From Dryocosmus kuriphilus (lineage: Eukaryota > Arthropoda > Insecta > Hymenoptera > Cynipidae), in the NCBI GenBank assembly GCA_038277395.1, contig CM076189.1, positions 106,504,154 through 106,568,153 of the forward strand: a stretch of 64,000 nucleotides of DNA. Reading direction: 5' to 3'. The notes beneath the pieces are model-generated. The model made no database searches. It was not told the DNA's origin and saw nothing but the letters and a program-made list of their open reading frames with translations. This document shows, piece by piece, positions 11,591 to 21,900 of this stretch. The position numbers and the translations under genes are program-made. The number at the start of each line of letters is the position of its first letter. Positions within the stretch are counted from its first letter, which is position 1.

Positions 11591-11599
11591 CGTTGTGGA

Positions 11600-12950
11600 A
11601 TATGAAAAGCATTTAAAGCCTGTAACATAATTTTATAGTTCGAAGTCCTTTTCGAAGTATCTGTCACGAGTCGGGAGGAATCGACCACGATCAGAGAATG
11701 TGCAAATTTTCACTATTGGTATTTTCCTTGGTTATTTGCGGTTTTGAGTTACTTTGGAATTTTTCCCTTCTAATTCATGTTTTTTTACACCCAACCATGG
11801 CCTCAGTCTCAAATTTCGAGTACTGCGTGTTGAATATTTTATTCCCAGGAGATGATTTTACTTTGATTTTAATGGCGTTGTCGCAATTCGAACGGACTCG
11901 ACAATGCTGTTTTGGTCATTAAGAGTTGATGTTCTTCTTGATTTTTCTATGTCCTCTTCAAGAGCTCGAGTCCAACAACATTGATTGGATTCAGTTTTGA
12001 TAGGAAGTTAAAAATAGCGCTAATCACCCTCCCTTGGAACTTAACTACTAAGGAAACCTGGGAATTAGGATGGGTTCATTTTCCCCCATTTGATAAGTTA
12101 CGATACTCTTATGAATTCTCAAATCTCGGAATTTGAAATAGTTTGCCTCTAAGAAGTCTCTAGAACTGAAATTCTCTCTGACCGTAGGTTCGAACCGCAC
12201 CACGGATTCAATGAACGACAGTTCCCTTCTCCGAGGATTCATTTGACAATTCGAGCTGAATAATTTACAGTGATATTTCTTTTCGATAAAATATTTGGAT
12301 TGAGGATTCACTTGAGCGCATGCAGAATTGCTTAGTTCCCGACTTTCCGAACTTGTCTACTACCCTGAGGATTTACCTACAACTATTTGTTTTTATTAAC
12401 GTCACGCAGAAATCAATAATTCCCATAATGCTTATCGTGCCTCCTGGAGTTCTACTTTCCTCACTCTCCCAGCATTCACGACTTAATTTAAATTTCGTTT
12501 CGTTCTAGCTAGGTGTAATGCAGTAACGAAGCACCATTTAATTTACATGACTCAAGAGAAAAATCTTTTATGAAATTTTACTTTACTTTTGATCAATTCT
12601 CGTGAAATTCAGACTTCTGTAGCTAGCTAGCTCCAAAATAACAAAAAAATTCAGGTTGTACGAAATCACACAGAATCATTTCCAGGAGTATCCCTGGTTG
12701 AAAATTCTGTTGTGATTTCCAACTCTAAACTTCACGGTCAGTCTAATAGGCGGTTCGCCGGAACCCAATTTCAGTGCGAGGAAGTCACTGTCTTCAATTT
12801 TCTCTCTGGTGAGCTGGGTTCTTAATTTCCGGGTCTAACTTGACATTGCTTGAGTCCGAATTCGTAACTTATGTGAGTCTGGGCATTTATCTCGAGTGAG
12901 AAATAATTATAATATTTATAAAATCCTGTACTGAAAATTGTGGTCTCCTG
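11600..12950. other. no gene recognised
   Basis: One plus-strand frame (11,698-11,922) starts with a hydrophobic, signal-peptide-like run but has no domain beyond it. It is discussed under rejected items. The remainder is unassigned. Confidence 0.35.
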
Positions 12951-13200
12951 TAGGCTTATTCTACCCTGAATAGGTAGCGTATAGTGATCCCGATTGATGC
13001 GGCTTTCTCATCAACTGAGAGTTGCTTCCCGAAACTTCTGCTCCCTTGAAGCGTACGAGTAGTAATGAATTCCTCGATCTCCGCCCTTCCGTCGAGTGGT
13101 ACCGGATTGCGGTGGTCCCGCTTGGTCCCCTTCACTTGGGTCTCGATTGCGCGCGCGTTTATCGATTTTCCCCAGTGACCCATTAGCCGATATAGGTGTT

Positions 13201-13302
13201 CTTATCGCTGTAATTTAGTGCGACGTGCTGTCCTTATTTATCATCAGTCTATCCTACTTTGTTATTAAATCTTATAAATTGGGCTTTATATCCGTTTCAA
13301 TG
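13201..13302 (-). repeat. LTR segment of gypsy element B (3' copy)
   Basis: This about 100-bp stretch is clearly similar to 18,497-18,592, sharing TATCGCTGTA, TGTCCTTAT, ATCATC and CTATCCTAC, then GGGCTTTATA. On the minus strand its start is preceded by a G-run (complement of 13,303-13,310), a good polypurine tract. It is therefore the U3 end of the 3' LTR. The left extent of the LTR is unknown. Confidence 0.6.
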
Positions 13303-13310
13303 CCCCCCCG

Positions 13311-14205
13311 AATAATATTTTTTTTTTAATTTTGCAAATATTTATTAATTCTCCTTTATAGGTGGCGTGAGCTGAGTGTGTGTTTGTACAAAAGAAAGGC
13401 TAATTTTACGAAAAAATTTTCGGCACGGGTACTCAAAGCCCCGCCAAACAAATATGGTTAAAAGGCTTTAAAAAATATTTGTTTTATTTATTCATATGTA
13501 TATATGTTTATGTAACTTTTACCTTTCTTCTATTATTATAAAAATTATGGTGACTTTTCTTAGTAGTTTTTATTTTTCTTCCTTGTTGGTTCAAGTGCTC
13601 ACAATGACTGATTCATTGTTTCTCCTGTCCCTCTGTGGCTCGCTATTATTTTTGTTTTCCTTATTTATCTAGGGTTGCATTTTCTAATTTCGCGTACGCG
13701 ATAACCGCCTTGTATTCCTAATTTACTATTTATTTCTATTTCGCGTTTCCGCTCGCACTTAGTATACTTTTGCTCACTTTCTACTACAATTCATACTTAT
13801 TGGTTTATTTTCTTTTCTTTAATTCTACTTTTTCTTTTTCATTTTTTTCTTTATTTTATTTCACATGTTCTTTTTGTTTTGCTTTTCTTTTCTTTTTGGG
13901 CTTTTGGCACATTTTGACTCCGCTATTTTTTCTTGTTTTATAATTTTTGGCTCATTTTTCCTTTCTTTTTCATAATTTTTTTTTCTTTATGTCTCATTTT
14001 GCCTTTCTTAAATTCCACTTTTCCTAACTATTGTTCTGGCTCACTTTGCCTTTCTTATTTTGTACTTTTAGCTTTATATTGTGGCTTCCTAGGCCTCGCT
14101 TAGATTCTACTTTTAATTATACATTGTTATTCATTGTCCTTCGACGTTGCTTTCTTCTCTGGTCGTGTACCTATTTAAGTTTTACGTGTGGTACATTCCT
14201 TTTCC
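13311..14205. other. T-rich interval between pol and LTR of gypsy B
   Basis: No reliable coding frame on either strand. It is strongly pyrimidine-rich on the plus strand (TTTTCTTT-like). By position it is the 3' untranslated or env-equivalent region of gypsy B. Confidence 0.35.
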
Positions 14206-15600
14206 TACTTCTCCTCCAGGGTCCCACAGGATAAAAGTTCCCGGCGTCACTTCTTTTTTTAGCTTATACGGTCCTTCATATACCTTTAAGAACTTAGCTA
14301 GAATTTTCTTACCTTTGTAAATATAATCTTACATATTTACGTGTGCTTAGAGTTCATGGCATCCATTTATGACATCATCAATTATTCCTTTCGTCAAACA
14401 GAGTTTCCTGTGAATTTGCGTCTTTACGTAGAGAAGCTCTTTGATTATTTCAAATCTCGTCGTTCGACCTTTCTTTACGTTCTTCCATTTTTGCTGTAGA
14501 ATGACGTCTTCCCTTTGTTCTCTAGCAAATTCCCCCTTGAGCCTGTTTCTCAATTTTGATGAGGGTACCTTTGCCAATCGGTACAGAAATATTTTTCCTT
14601 CGTTCAAATCAAAGTGATATTCTGACTCATGTGTTGGTATTCTGCTGAGTGTATCCGCCACTGTATTTTTCTTGCCCTCACAGTATTCTATATCGAATTG
14701 GTAATCTTGCATCGCCATGATCCACCTCGTCAGTCTTTCGCTAATCTGTTTGCAAGTTTCTAAGAGGATTAACGCCTTATGATCAGTTCTAATGATTAGT
14801 TTCTCTCCTAAACTTAGGATATAAATTTAATGTGTGCTCACACTGTGGGGAGTAACTCTTTTTCCGTATTTTAATATGATAACTCAGATCCTTTTAGAGT
14901 TCTGCTAGCAAATGATATTGGAAGATGTACCCTATTCTCTGCCAGTTGATACAAATCGGCACCTACTGCGACACCACTTGCGTCAGTTTGGAGGCAAAAG
15001 TGTTTGTTTACGCCAGGGTATGTCAGAGTAATGAACTCGCAGAATAGTCGCTTGATTTTTTTGAACGCTTCTTCTTTTTCTGAGTTCCATATCCATTGGT
15101 GTCCTCCTTTACATAAGTAGATTGAGTAGCGTTACGATTTCTTGTGCATGTCTTTTTAAAACTTTGTATAGAAATTTATTAACCACACGAAACCTCTAAA
15201 CTCCTTGTTATTTCTATGATTTGGTAATTCCTGAATCACCCTGATTTTTTCTGGATCAGGCTTTATTCCAAAAGGAGTTAAGATACGTCCTAGGAATTTT
15301 ACATCTTCCCGAAGAAACTGCGACTTTTGAAAGTTGACCGTGAAACTGAAATCCTGTAGGCGCTGGAAGAGAAGTTCCAAATGTCCCAAGTGTTCTGAAT
15401 TATTCTTCAAAGTACATAACATGTCATCTGTAAATGTAATTACAAAGTTCCCTATTCCCCTTAATACCAAGCCTACGGCACGTACCAGTACTGCAGTACT
15501 CGTTTTTAATCAGAAAGGCGTAAGGCAAAATTCGTAACCTCGCCCTTCATGTAAAAACGCCGTATTTTTCATAGAATTTGGGTGCAAGCGCACCTACCAA
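14206..15600 (-). pseudogene. gypsy element B pol remnant (RT, RNase H, integrase)
   Basis: The reverse transcriptase part (15,590-15,156) shows TAFLHEGRGYEF, then VITFTDDML (the YxDD box with Phe-Thr for Tyr-x) and FLGRILTPFGIKPDPEKI. RNase H (about 15,005-14,890) shows CLQTDASGVAVGADLYQLA and ends at YQFDIEYCEGKKNTVADTLS (14,700). The start of integrase follows, to 14,347. The integrase core is deleted, and the integrase C-terminal domain (LKVYEGPYKLKKEVTPGTFI) resumes at 14,330-14,210. The upstream half of the element is cut off at about 15,690 by the CAC-end transposon. Confidence 0.8.
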
Positions 15601-15687
15601 ATGCTACTTACTAGATCTAGCGTTGAAGTTACTTTTGTACCCGAACATCTTTGGAAAGGAACCTCCGTTGATTCTGTACACTCATAA

Positions 15688-18482
15688 CACAGGCACACAA
15701 AAAAAAAGTGGTTTGTACCAAAAGCCGGACCCATATATTTTTGTGTATTTTGACGCGCTGAATCCGATTCCGGTGTCCGTTTTGCTCCATCACGTAAAAT
15801 TCAAGGGCATTTGAAGGTCAAATCGGCAAAAAAATCGGTTGAAAGAAGGTGACTATCATTTCTGTGGTTTCAAAGGACGCTGAATCTGAATCTGGAATTC
15901 ATTTGATCCCGTCATGTCTGCATCAAGGTCAATTCAAGGTCAAATTTTTAAAATAAAAAAAAGTGAATTTTTGAGTGCAGATTCTGAAAGCGGAGGAAAT
16001 TTTACATCTTTATATGGTATTCATTTTTATTTTTATCATTATCCTAAAGGTCATTTCAAGGTCGATTTAGGTTAGTAACTGAATAGTTCGTATAACGATT
16101 TCAAAAATACAAATCTGTGTCTTTGTGGAACTAGACTACTATTTTTATACGTTTTGAAGGTCGACGAGTCAAAATTCGAGGTCCATTTGACCGCAGCACG
16201 TCAGGGTCAGACATTTAAAGGTCAAATTGGCGTCAATCAAGTCGTATGAGAGGTGATGACTAGTATTTCGATAGTTTTGAGGGTCGTTGAATCCTAATCC
16301 AGTCTCGTGTACTTCTGGTTAGGCATATATCAAATCAGCTATGTATTACGTCCATAGAGATGACGGTAATTCAAGATACAAAACAAAGTTTCGAGAAATA
16401 TGTCCAAATTCATACTTTTCTTCTTTTGTAACGAACCCTTTTGTCTTCAAAAGATCTATGCAACGGGTTTCTCTTCCTCTTTTGCGTTTTCGCTGCGTTA
16501 TCCCTCTTAAGCATCTTACAAAAATATTTACATCCCATTTTCCCTGATACCGGCATTCCATCTCCCTAATGTCTTGATGAAACCGTTCACCCTGTTCTTC
16601 ACTGTTGTCTCCGAGATTTTCTGGGAAGTAATCAAGATGAGAATGTAGAAAATGCAATTTCAAGTTCATCAAACAACCCAACTTCTGAAAGTTTTTCCGT
16701 AAATCTTCAACCAAAGTTTTGTAGTCTTCACTCTTCTAATTTCCCAAAAAATTCTCTGCGACTTTCTTGAAACTCGTCTATGCAGGCATTTCCGTAGCAT
16801 TCATTTTTGTGACAAATGTTTCATCTCAGAACAAAGTGCGAATTTGAGGACCATCGAAAATACCTTCTTTAAGTTTGGCATCACTTATGCCTGGAAACTT
16901 GTCTCCTATGTATCCGAAATATTCACCATCTTTGTCCAGAACTTTCACGAGCTGCTTCATGAGACCAAGTTTGATATGAAGGGGTGGAAGCAAAATTTTT
17001 GGTGGGTCTATCAAAGGTTCACGGATGATGTTTTTTGCCCCGGGATTGAAATCTGTTCTCCTTGCCCACTCTTTTCATACATAGTGATTATTTCTGTTTC
17101 TACTATCCCAGAGACATAGGAAACAAGGATTTTTTGTAAAGCCTGACTGTTGTCCCAGAATCAAAGTTGAAATTTTGAGATCTCCGCAAACTTTCCATTG
17201 GTGTTCTGAGTAATTAATTTTTTCCAAGACTATTGCCAAATTCTCGTACGTTCCCTTCAACTTTGTTGAATGAGCTATCGGAATAGGTGCAAAAGAGTTT
17301 CCATTATGCAGAAGAACAGATTTCAGGCTCCGTTTTGAAGAGTCGATGAATAGTCTCCACTCTTCATCCTTATAAATGTTTGGTTTCAATTCATTCATGA
17401 GCCCTCTCACATCTGTACAGAATGTTAGCATATTTTCTTCATCTTTGACAAAGAATTCCCGAAACTTCTCTTCCCTGTTTCGATAAGTACTAACTTTAAT
17501 CCCTGTAGATAACAAGTTTTTCTTTTTTAATACTGAGGCTGGATACTCAGCACCATCTTTGGGCAATCCTAAGTCTCTTATGAGATCATTCAACTCGTGT
17601 TGGTTGAACGTTTCTGGGGTCTTGTGCCTCATATCACCTGGCAAATATTCATCTTCGCTATCATCTGAGCTTTCACTGATTTCCTTCTCCTCTAACGTGA
17701 CTGACCAGTCCATTTCTACGGATTCTTCGACTACAGTTTTCATTTGGGAAATAGTCGGCCGTTTAACTGACGATACGTTAGCATACGATATATTCGATTT
17801 ATTAAATACGTTAAAGCCAAACGTATTCGTCATACAGAAGTAGCAATCTTCTCGACATGATGGTTCGGACCATATCATGGGTTGTTTAAATGCGAGCTCC
17901 CTCGAATTGCGATTTCTATTCCCTCGTAATAACATTGTGTTGCAGGGATTACAGATTATGTGGGGTACCCAGTCTATTTCTTGGTTGACAACCTTTAAAT
18001 CAAAGCATTCTTCGTAAAGAGTTATGTACCTATTAGATAAACTTCTTCGATACTTCGGCACCTCAAATTTTCCACAAATGTAACAGAAATGATCAGATTT
18101 CCCATTGCACCGATGAGAAGTAGAGTCTATTCTTGTAGCTGAGCTTGTAGCATTATACTCTACAGAGGCCAAGTTCCCAACCAATGTAGAGCTGCGGTCG
18201 CATGATGACGACGATTGCGGGCCCGCTTTCTCACCCTGACAAACCGCCGATACTGGGCATCCGAAACCCTGCATCGTATTAGTATTCTCTCGAGTATCGG
18301 CCATGACGGCATCATGCCTTCACCCCAGGACTTAGCCGGAAAAAAAATTTAAAAAAAAAACCGTTTCCACCGCCACCGCGTGGAGGTGTCCTGGGTTCCG
18401 ATACTCGAAAAACTATTTAGTTACTAACCTAAATTGACCTTCAAATGACCTTTAGGATACTGATAAAAATAAAAATGAATAT
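15688..18482 (-). mobile_element. CAC-end DNA transposon, copy 1 (right end truncated)
   Basis: The left terminus begins CACAGGCACAC and a poly-A tract, matching the terminus of copy 2 at 57,982. It then carries at least four related units ending in AAGGTCA-type motifs (15,770, 15,930, 16,060, 16,200). The inner right repeat (18,400-18,482) is the inverted copy of 16,018-16,100, sharing TATTCATTTTTATTTTTATC and AGGTTAGTAACT. The outer right end is missing, and the LTR of gypsy B follows directly. The element sits inside gypsy B. Confidence 0.7.
16346..18304 (-). pseudogene. DDE-like transposase of the CAC-end transposon, copy 1
   Basis: A 409-codon frame starts at 18,304. Residues 74-77 are CYIC, part of a Cys-rich zinc-binding N-terminus, with a second ICNPC pair further on. 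An acidic EYLPGD linker follows. FIDSS (Asp321) and CGDLK (Asp375) are candidate catalytic positions. PCFLC (Cys394, Cys397) is a C-x2-C insertion. The frame breaks near 17,075 and resumes at 17,014 (PPLHIKLGLMKQ), then at 16,714-16,346. There HSHLDYFPENLGDNSEEQGE supplies a candidate catalytic Glu. The layout Asp, Asp-C(2)C, His/Glu recalls the CACTA/Mirage/Chapaev group. That assignment is inference. Confidence 0.6.
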
Positions 18483-18496
18483 AGATATAGATATTC

Positions 18497-18592
18497 CTAT
18501 CGCTGTAGTATTGAGTACGGTGCGTTGTCCTTATATATCATCTGTCTATCCTACCTTTTTATTGCATCATATAAAGTGGGCTTTATAACCGT
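18497..18592 (-). repeat. LTR segment of gypsy element B (5' copy remnant)
   Basis: Partner of 13,201-13,302. Its right edge near 18,592 is where similarity stops and so marks the outer border of gypsy B. Its left edge abuts the truncated CAC-end transposon. Confidence 0.55.
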
Positions 18593-18825
18593 TTAAAGCC
18601 GTTCAAACGATATAGACTGAACTTAAAATCACTCCGAAAAATTTAAAAGAATTCAAAATAATTCCAATGAATTTAAGATGGATTCAAGAGAGTTCAAAAT
18701 GAATTTAATATGAATTAAAAATATTTGAAAACAAATCTTAGTTTTAACAACTAGTGTTAATTTTATGAACGGTTTGAATAGAGCAGTCGGCTTCAATGAA
18801 AATTTCTTTATATTTCTTCTTATAG

Positions 18826-18912
18826 TACAAACTGGTAAAAAGGCTGGAGAAGTCATAAAACGTCCTTATTCTTTAAGGTCAATGAAGTGGAGTTCACCAA
18901 GTTTTCATGGCG
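18826..18912 (+). CDS. micro-exon 1 (87 nt)
   Basis: Acceptor TTCTTCTTATAG, donor GTAATT. The open frame is offset by two bases and reads QTGKKAGEVIKRPYSLRSMK plus eight more residues. The other two frames contain stops. It resembles micro-exon 5 around KRPYSL / ERPYIL. Confidence 0.6.
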
Positions 18913-21900
18913 GTAATTAGGAAACTATTTATAAATAATCTAAAAGTTTCAACGATTTTGAGCGATTTGAAGCATTTCAAGAAATTTAAAAGAATTCAAA
19001 AGAACTTATTATACTGCAATAAGGACAGAAAAGAATTCTAGACGAATCTAGTATAAGCCGAAAATAATTGAAAGCAAACATATGTTTTACAAACATGTGG
19101 TGCTTAATTAATGGTTTTGGTAAATGTAATTTGTTCACTGAAAACTTCTTATATTTCTTCTTACAGTATCAACTGTGTCAAGCAACCATTCAACAATTCG
19201 TCGTAGGGGTAATTGAAAAATTATTCAGAATAATATCTAAAAGATTCAAAGATTTTGATTGATATCAAGCAATTTCAATACGAATCTAATATAAAATTGA
19301 AAGTCACTGAAAAACATATGTCTTAAGAACGAGTGGTACTTTTATTAACTGATTGAAAAGTGTAATTAGCTTCAGTGAAAATTTCCTATCTTTTTCTTAC
19401 AGTACCAACACGTTCGGGAAATTCTTCGTCAAGTGCTCCTAGTGCAAATTGTAAAGTTATTTAGAATATAATCTAGAAGATTCAAAGATTTTGAGCGATT
19501 TCGAACATTCCAAGAAATTTAAAAGACGTCAAATGAATTCAATATGGAGTGAAATGCATATAAAACTAATTTAATATAAATTGAAAATGATTAAAAACAA
19601 GCATACATTTTCCGAACATGTGGTACTTCTATTAACTGGTTGGAAAGTGCAATTAGCTTCAATGAAAATTTCCTATATTTCTTCTTACAGCACCAACTCT
19701 GTCAAAGAAGTCTTCATTAACACATCCCTGGGGTAATTGAAAAATTATTCAGAATATAATCTAAAACATACAATGATTTTGAGCGGTTTTAAGCATTTCA
19801 AGAAACTTAAAAGAATTCAAAAGTGTCGAAATGAAATCAGTATGGAATGAGAAGAATACAAAATGAATTTAATATGCATTGAAAATAATTGAAAGCTAAT
19901 ATACGTTTTAAGAACCAGTATTGCTTTTATTAACTGGTGCAAAAGTGCAATTAGATCCACTGAAAACTTCTTATGCTTCTTCTTACAGAAACAACCGATC
20001 GAATTTTTCGGGATGAAAAAGAACGTCCTTATATCTTGGACGAAAATAATAAAATAGTTGACTATCCTGCCACTGTTCGTGTTCATGGTAATTAGAAAAT
20101 TATTTATAACACATACTAAAATAAATAGTAAATTCTCTGCCTAAAACTCTCGCTTTTTTCCTAATTATGGAGTCTTCCATGGTTGAATCTATTTTGTAAT
20201 AAAATACAATCTTTAGAATTGTCCTCAAATTTAAATAAAAACTCATGGTATTTGTATTCAGAAATTGGCTTTGATAGATCTGTTCAATGTTAATAAAGGA
20301 CTTGGAAATTGGTTCAGAAAAACGACCTCTGGAAATTTGAAGCCCAAAATCACTTTTTCTCCACATGGATGTTAGTAAATTTTAGTGGGATTTTCAACAA
20401 AGCAGTATCTTAAAAAATTTAATTTTCGAAAAACGATTATCAAAAAAACAGGGCCCAGGTTCAACGGCCTGAAATGGCCCCTAAAATCATCTGCGGGGTT
20501 ATTGGATACGGCGGATAAATTAAATTTCTCCGGATTTGGACAAATTTGGTGAAATCGTTGACTTAGGCCCTCAAAAAGTTCCCGACGTTGTTTTTCTTAA
20601 TCGATTGCAAAGCTTTCTTCGTCATATTGAAAGAGTCTCTCAAAGCCGATTCCCTAGTATAATTTTTATTAATTTGTTCTTCTTTCAAAATGCCATTTTA
20701 ATAATTAGATGAAGTTTTATTACCAGGTACGAAATCACAATTGTGCATGATGAAAAAAAATCATAAATAAAATTTCACTATATTTATTTTTATAGGATTA
20801 ATCAATTTGACGTTATGCGATGAAGATATGAATATGTATAAAGTAGACGCAGAAAGAATAGCTGTTCTTCAAGGTATTTGAAAAGCATATACTTTATCGT
20901 CGTGTACCCGAAATTCTTTAAATTTCCGAAACTTAAAATTGCCAAAAATACAAATAAACCAATTCCAAAATTAACTAAATTCAAAATTGGCGACTCATTA
21001 AAATGACGAATTATATAATAAAGTTAACAATTCAGAAAATGGATGAACAAAAATTTCCTCCTAATTGTTATATTCCAGAAATTTAAAATCTCCGAAATTT
21101 AAAGTTTCTGAAATTAGAATTTCCGAATATAAACGTTTAATTATTTAATAATCAATAATACATAATATTCAGAGACTAGTGCAGAAAAAAGGAAAAGCAA
21201 ATACAGACATAATATTCGACAAAAAAGAAATTTGTCGAAATTATAAGATTTACGAAATTTAAGATGACAAAATTTTATTATCAAAAAACCAAAGTCCGAA
21301 TTATACGAATAACAAATTTAAGAATATCCTAATTTGAAGTTTGCCAATTCATTAAATTTACGAACTATACAATTTATAACATAGAAAATTGACGAATTAA
21401 TTTTTTCCCATAACTTTTTTAAATTGACGAAATTTAAAATTGTTGGATAATTAAACTCAAGAATTATATAGTAAAATTAACGAGTCAGAAAATTAAAGAA
21501 TTTGCCATTTTCTCCAAATGACTAAAATCACGAAATTTAAAGTTCTGAAATTAAAATTTCTGAATATAAATATTTAATTATTTAATAATCAATAATGAAT
21601 AATATTTAGAGGGTAATGCAAAATAACGAAAAAATATATACGGAATATAGAATTCGAAAAAAGAGATTCTCGATAATGCAAACCGAGGAATTATAAAGTC
21701 TACGAAATTGAAAATATGTTTGCATTATCGAAAAATAAAAACCCCCAATTATAAAAAGTAACGTATCTAAAAGTATCCGAATGTAAAGTTTGCCGATTTT
21801 TTAACCTTACAAACGAATTGCTAAAATTTAAATTTTCTAAAATTACAAGTGCTTAAACCAAATTACTAATTATTTAATAATCAGTAATTAATGCTATTCA

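Larger units (their letters stand above)
18600..20100 (+). repeat. five tandem intron-exon units of a micro-exon gene
   Basis: Five units of 236-341 bp each contain a conserved intron segment with GTGGTACTT, ATTAACTGG, AAAGTGCAATTAG, CTTCAATGAAAA and a TTTCTTCTTACAG acceptor. Each then has a small exon and a GTAATT-type donor followed by GAAAAATTATTCAGAATA. Acceptors end at 18,825, 19,166, 19,402, 19,690 and 19,988. The introns resemble each other far more than the exons do. Confidence 0.8.

Noticed and set aside
11698..11922. First exon of the micro-exon gene with a signal peptide
   Set aside because: MCKFSLLVFSLVICG looks signal-like and would end in phase 1, but the only donor is a poor GTTTTG and it lies 7 kb upstream across two transposons. 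It remains possible but unsupported.
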